Shown piece by piece: positions 63,701 through 64,000 of a stretch of DNA of 64,000 nucleotides. The stretch spans positions 1 through 64,000 of the forward strand of contig JAJPHC010000014.1 of NCBI GenBank assembly GCA_021325515.1, read 5' to 3'. The notes under the pieces were generated by a model that made no database searches, had not been told where the DNA came from, and worked only from the letters and a program-made list of their open reading frames with translations. Each line of letters opens with the position of its first letter. Positions within the stretch are counted from its first letter, which is position 1. The position numbers and the translations under genes are program-made. This stretch comes from Acidobacteriota bacterium (GTDB lineage Bacteria; Acidobacteriota; Thermoanaerobaculia; Gp7-AA8).

Positions 63701-64000
63701 GGGAAGCAGTCAAGCGTCACTTCCGCGAGCTGGGGATGAACACCCAGGAGCAGGATTTCACGGTCGTCGGCGTCGGCGACATGTCGGGCGATGTGTTCGG
63801 CAACGCGATGCTGCTCTCGCCGCACATCAGGCTGCAGGCGGCGTTCAATCACTCGCACATCTTCCTCGATCCGAATCCGGATCCGGCGAAGAGCTTCGCG
63901 GAGCGCCGCCGGCTGTTCGATCAACGCCTCAACTGGAACGGCTACAACACGGAGCTGCTGTCGAAGGGCGGCGCGGTGTTCGAGCGCAGTGCGAAATCGC
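60781..64000 (+). CDS. NAD-dependent glutamate dehydrogenase, large type (partial)
   Basis: The frame from ATG 60781 is open to the window edge, giving 1073 codons without a stop. Early motifs NDDMPFLVDSVTAEINRRE and LLHPILRVRR match the long N-terminal region of the ~1600-residue bacterial NAD-GDH (Bac_GDH, GDH2 type). The catalytic domain is entered near residue 820 with KVARGGIRWSDRREDFRTEI and VIVPMGSKGGFVVK, the glutamate-binding lysine region. It deaminates glutamate to 2-oxoglutarate, with NAD+, in the cytoplasm. AGGAG lies six bases before the start. The C-terminus is outside the window. Confidence 0.95.
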   Translation, partial: MALTAEQRKADLVDRLASEARSRVANHLADSVEHFVRRFFAHVAPDDIIYTSIDTLLGSALSLYEFGAERTPGHAKVRLFNPSAEKNGWDLEHTVIEIVNDDMPFLVDSVTAEINRRERTLHLLLHPILRVRRSQEGARVEITDTLNAPTDVMVESYMHIEIDQETEPAELENIKASIESVLAQVRLAVQDWRAMRDKLKEDIAEITSDAYPMMPADEVEEARRFLEWLDDGNFIFLGYRRYGFETREGKDFLPPDASSGLGILRQMSADATQRGREPLSEKDSEYARRRDLLIITKANSRSVIHKPVQMDRIGVKHYDKDGNLIGEDRFLGLFTSAAYSRSVREIPMLRLKFNRVMDRSGLDPHTHNGKALVDILENFYRDEFLQITDSDLFEISRGILLLQERQRLALFTRKDVFERFVSCFVFVPRDRYTPEFKEKAKQILLDAFDGREVAVHDYVTDSPLARGLFIIWMKPGQRIPEVDIKRVEAILSDAARSWTDKLLDVLTQVHGEEKGIDLHRRYKKAFPMAYAANFQADATSHDIEHVEEVLNSGNMVVDLYRHRGDEQKQFHCKIVHGGAPVPLSEIMPRLENMGLRVQSEVPYEVQPLGAALPVRIRDFSLSAQGMQDDLSPVRQKFQDAFVRVWRRDAEDDGFNRLVLAAELEWHEVVVLRAYCKYMRQIGVNLSEAYVQQTLANNPAITRLLVQLFRNHFDPELGAAMMKDAKASASSGMGRQAAALGIRAQIEDALEDVKNPDEDRILRLYVSLIESTLRTNYFQRDAAGDRKPYLSFKLDSRSVPDLPLPRPMFEIFVYAPSMEGIHLRGGKVARGGIRWSDRREDFRTEILGLMKAQNVKNVVIVPMGSKGGFVVKNPSGDRAAFQQEGIEAYKTLLRGMLDITDNLSGDAVIPPKDVVRRDPDDPYLVVAADKGTATFSDIANGISADYGFWLGDAFASGGSVGYDHKAMGITARGGWEAVKRHFRELGMNTQEQDFTVVGVGDMSGDVFGNAMLLSPHIRLQAAFNHSHIFLDPNPDPAKSFAERRRLFDQRLNWNGYNTELLSKGGAVFERSAKS

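Overview
The window is GC-rich, densely coding bacterial chromosome, with genes on both strands. Lipoprotein signals, an MltD-type murein transglycosylase and an exported metzincin protease point to a Gram-negative cell envelope. The mix of a TPR-bearing Ser/Thr kinase, SpoIIE/STAS partner-switching proteins, an MglA-like GTPase, tandem PilZ, DUF4388-FHA, DUF1684 and a ChlI-like/VWA pair resembles soil Acidobacteriota or a related phylum. That placement is inference; no rRNA or tRNA gene was found.

Layout. 0-9 kb: thiolase, HAD dehalogenase-like enzyme, tandem PilZ protein, queG, D-Ala-D-Ala dipeptidase, PHP phosphatase coupled to a histone-H1-like protein, and ileS. 9-21.7 kb: a signalling block with mltD, an MglA-like GTPase, a sigma-54 activator with an altered GAFTGA loop, a 56-residue membrane protein, an RsbW-like kinase and STAS protein, a DUF2007 membrane protein, a Ser/Thr kinase with TPRs, and a SpoIIE phosphatase. 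21.7-33 kb: PaaG-like isomerase, Ca2+/H+ exchanger, PAP2 (IPC-synthase-like) enzyme, AmrS radical SAM protein, Rieske protein, alpha/beta hydrolase, Dpp-type permeases with a BtuF-like protein, tldE/tldD and pth. 33-37.5 kb: a ChlI-like ATPase, an RHH-TPR protein and a VWA protein broken by an in-frame TGA, then a frameshifted REP-associated transposase (RAYT) between inverted REP sequences. 37-49.5 kb: subtilase, serS, DUF4388-FHA, MFS and YeiH transporters, dienelactone hydrolase, an ECF sigma/anti-sigma pair, a DUF1684 lipoprotein and an M20 peptidase. 49.6-64 kb: a Nat-type ABC exporter, fadD-fadJ, a GT-C-like membrane protein, a zinc metalloprotease, and a large NAD-glutamate dehydrogenase that runs off the right edge.

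How the genes work together: FadD, FadJ, the thiolase and the PaaG-like enzyme cover fatty-acid or aromatic acyl-CoA degradation. RsbW, STAS and the SpoIIE phosphatase form a likely partner-switching module. The ECF pair, sigma-54 activator and PilZ protein add further regulatory inputs.

The most distinctive feature is the intergenic DNA. It holds inverted arrays of 7-9 bp tandem units whose sequence differs at each locus, exact 68-bp REP-like arrays, and a third palindromic family. One array forms a 32-bp perfect hairpin whose 21-nt loop contains the start codon of the metalloprotease, and its right arm is translated as the N-terminus. No CRISPR array, prophage or classical insertion sequence was seen.
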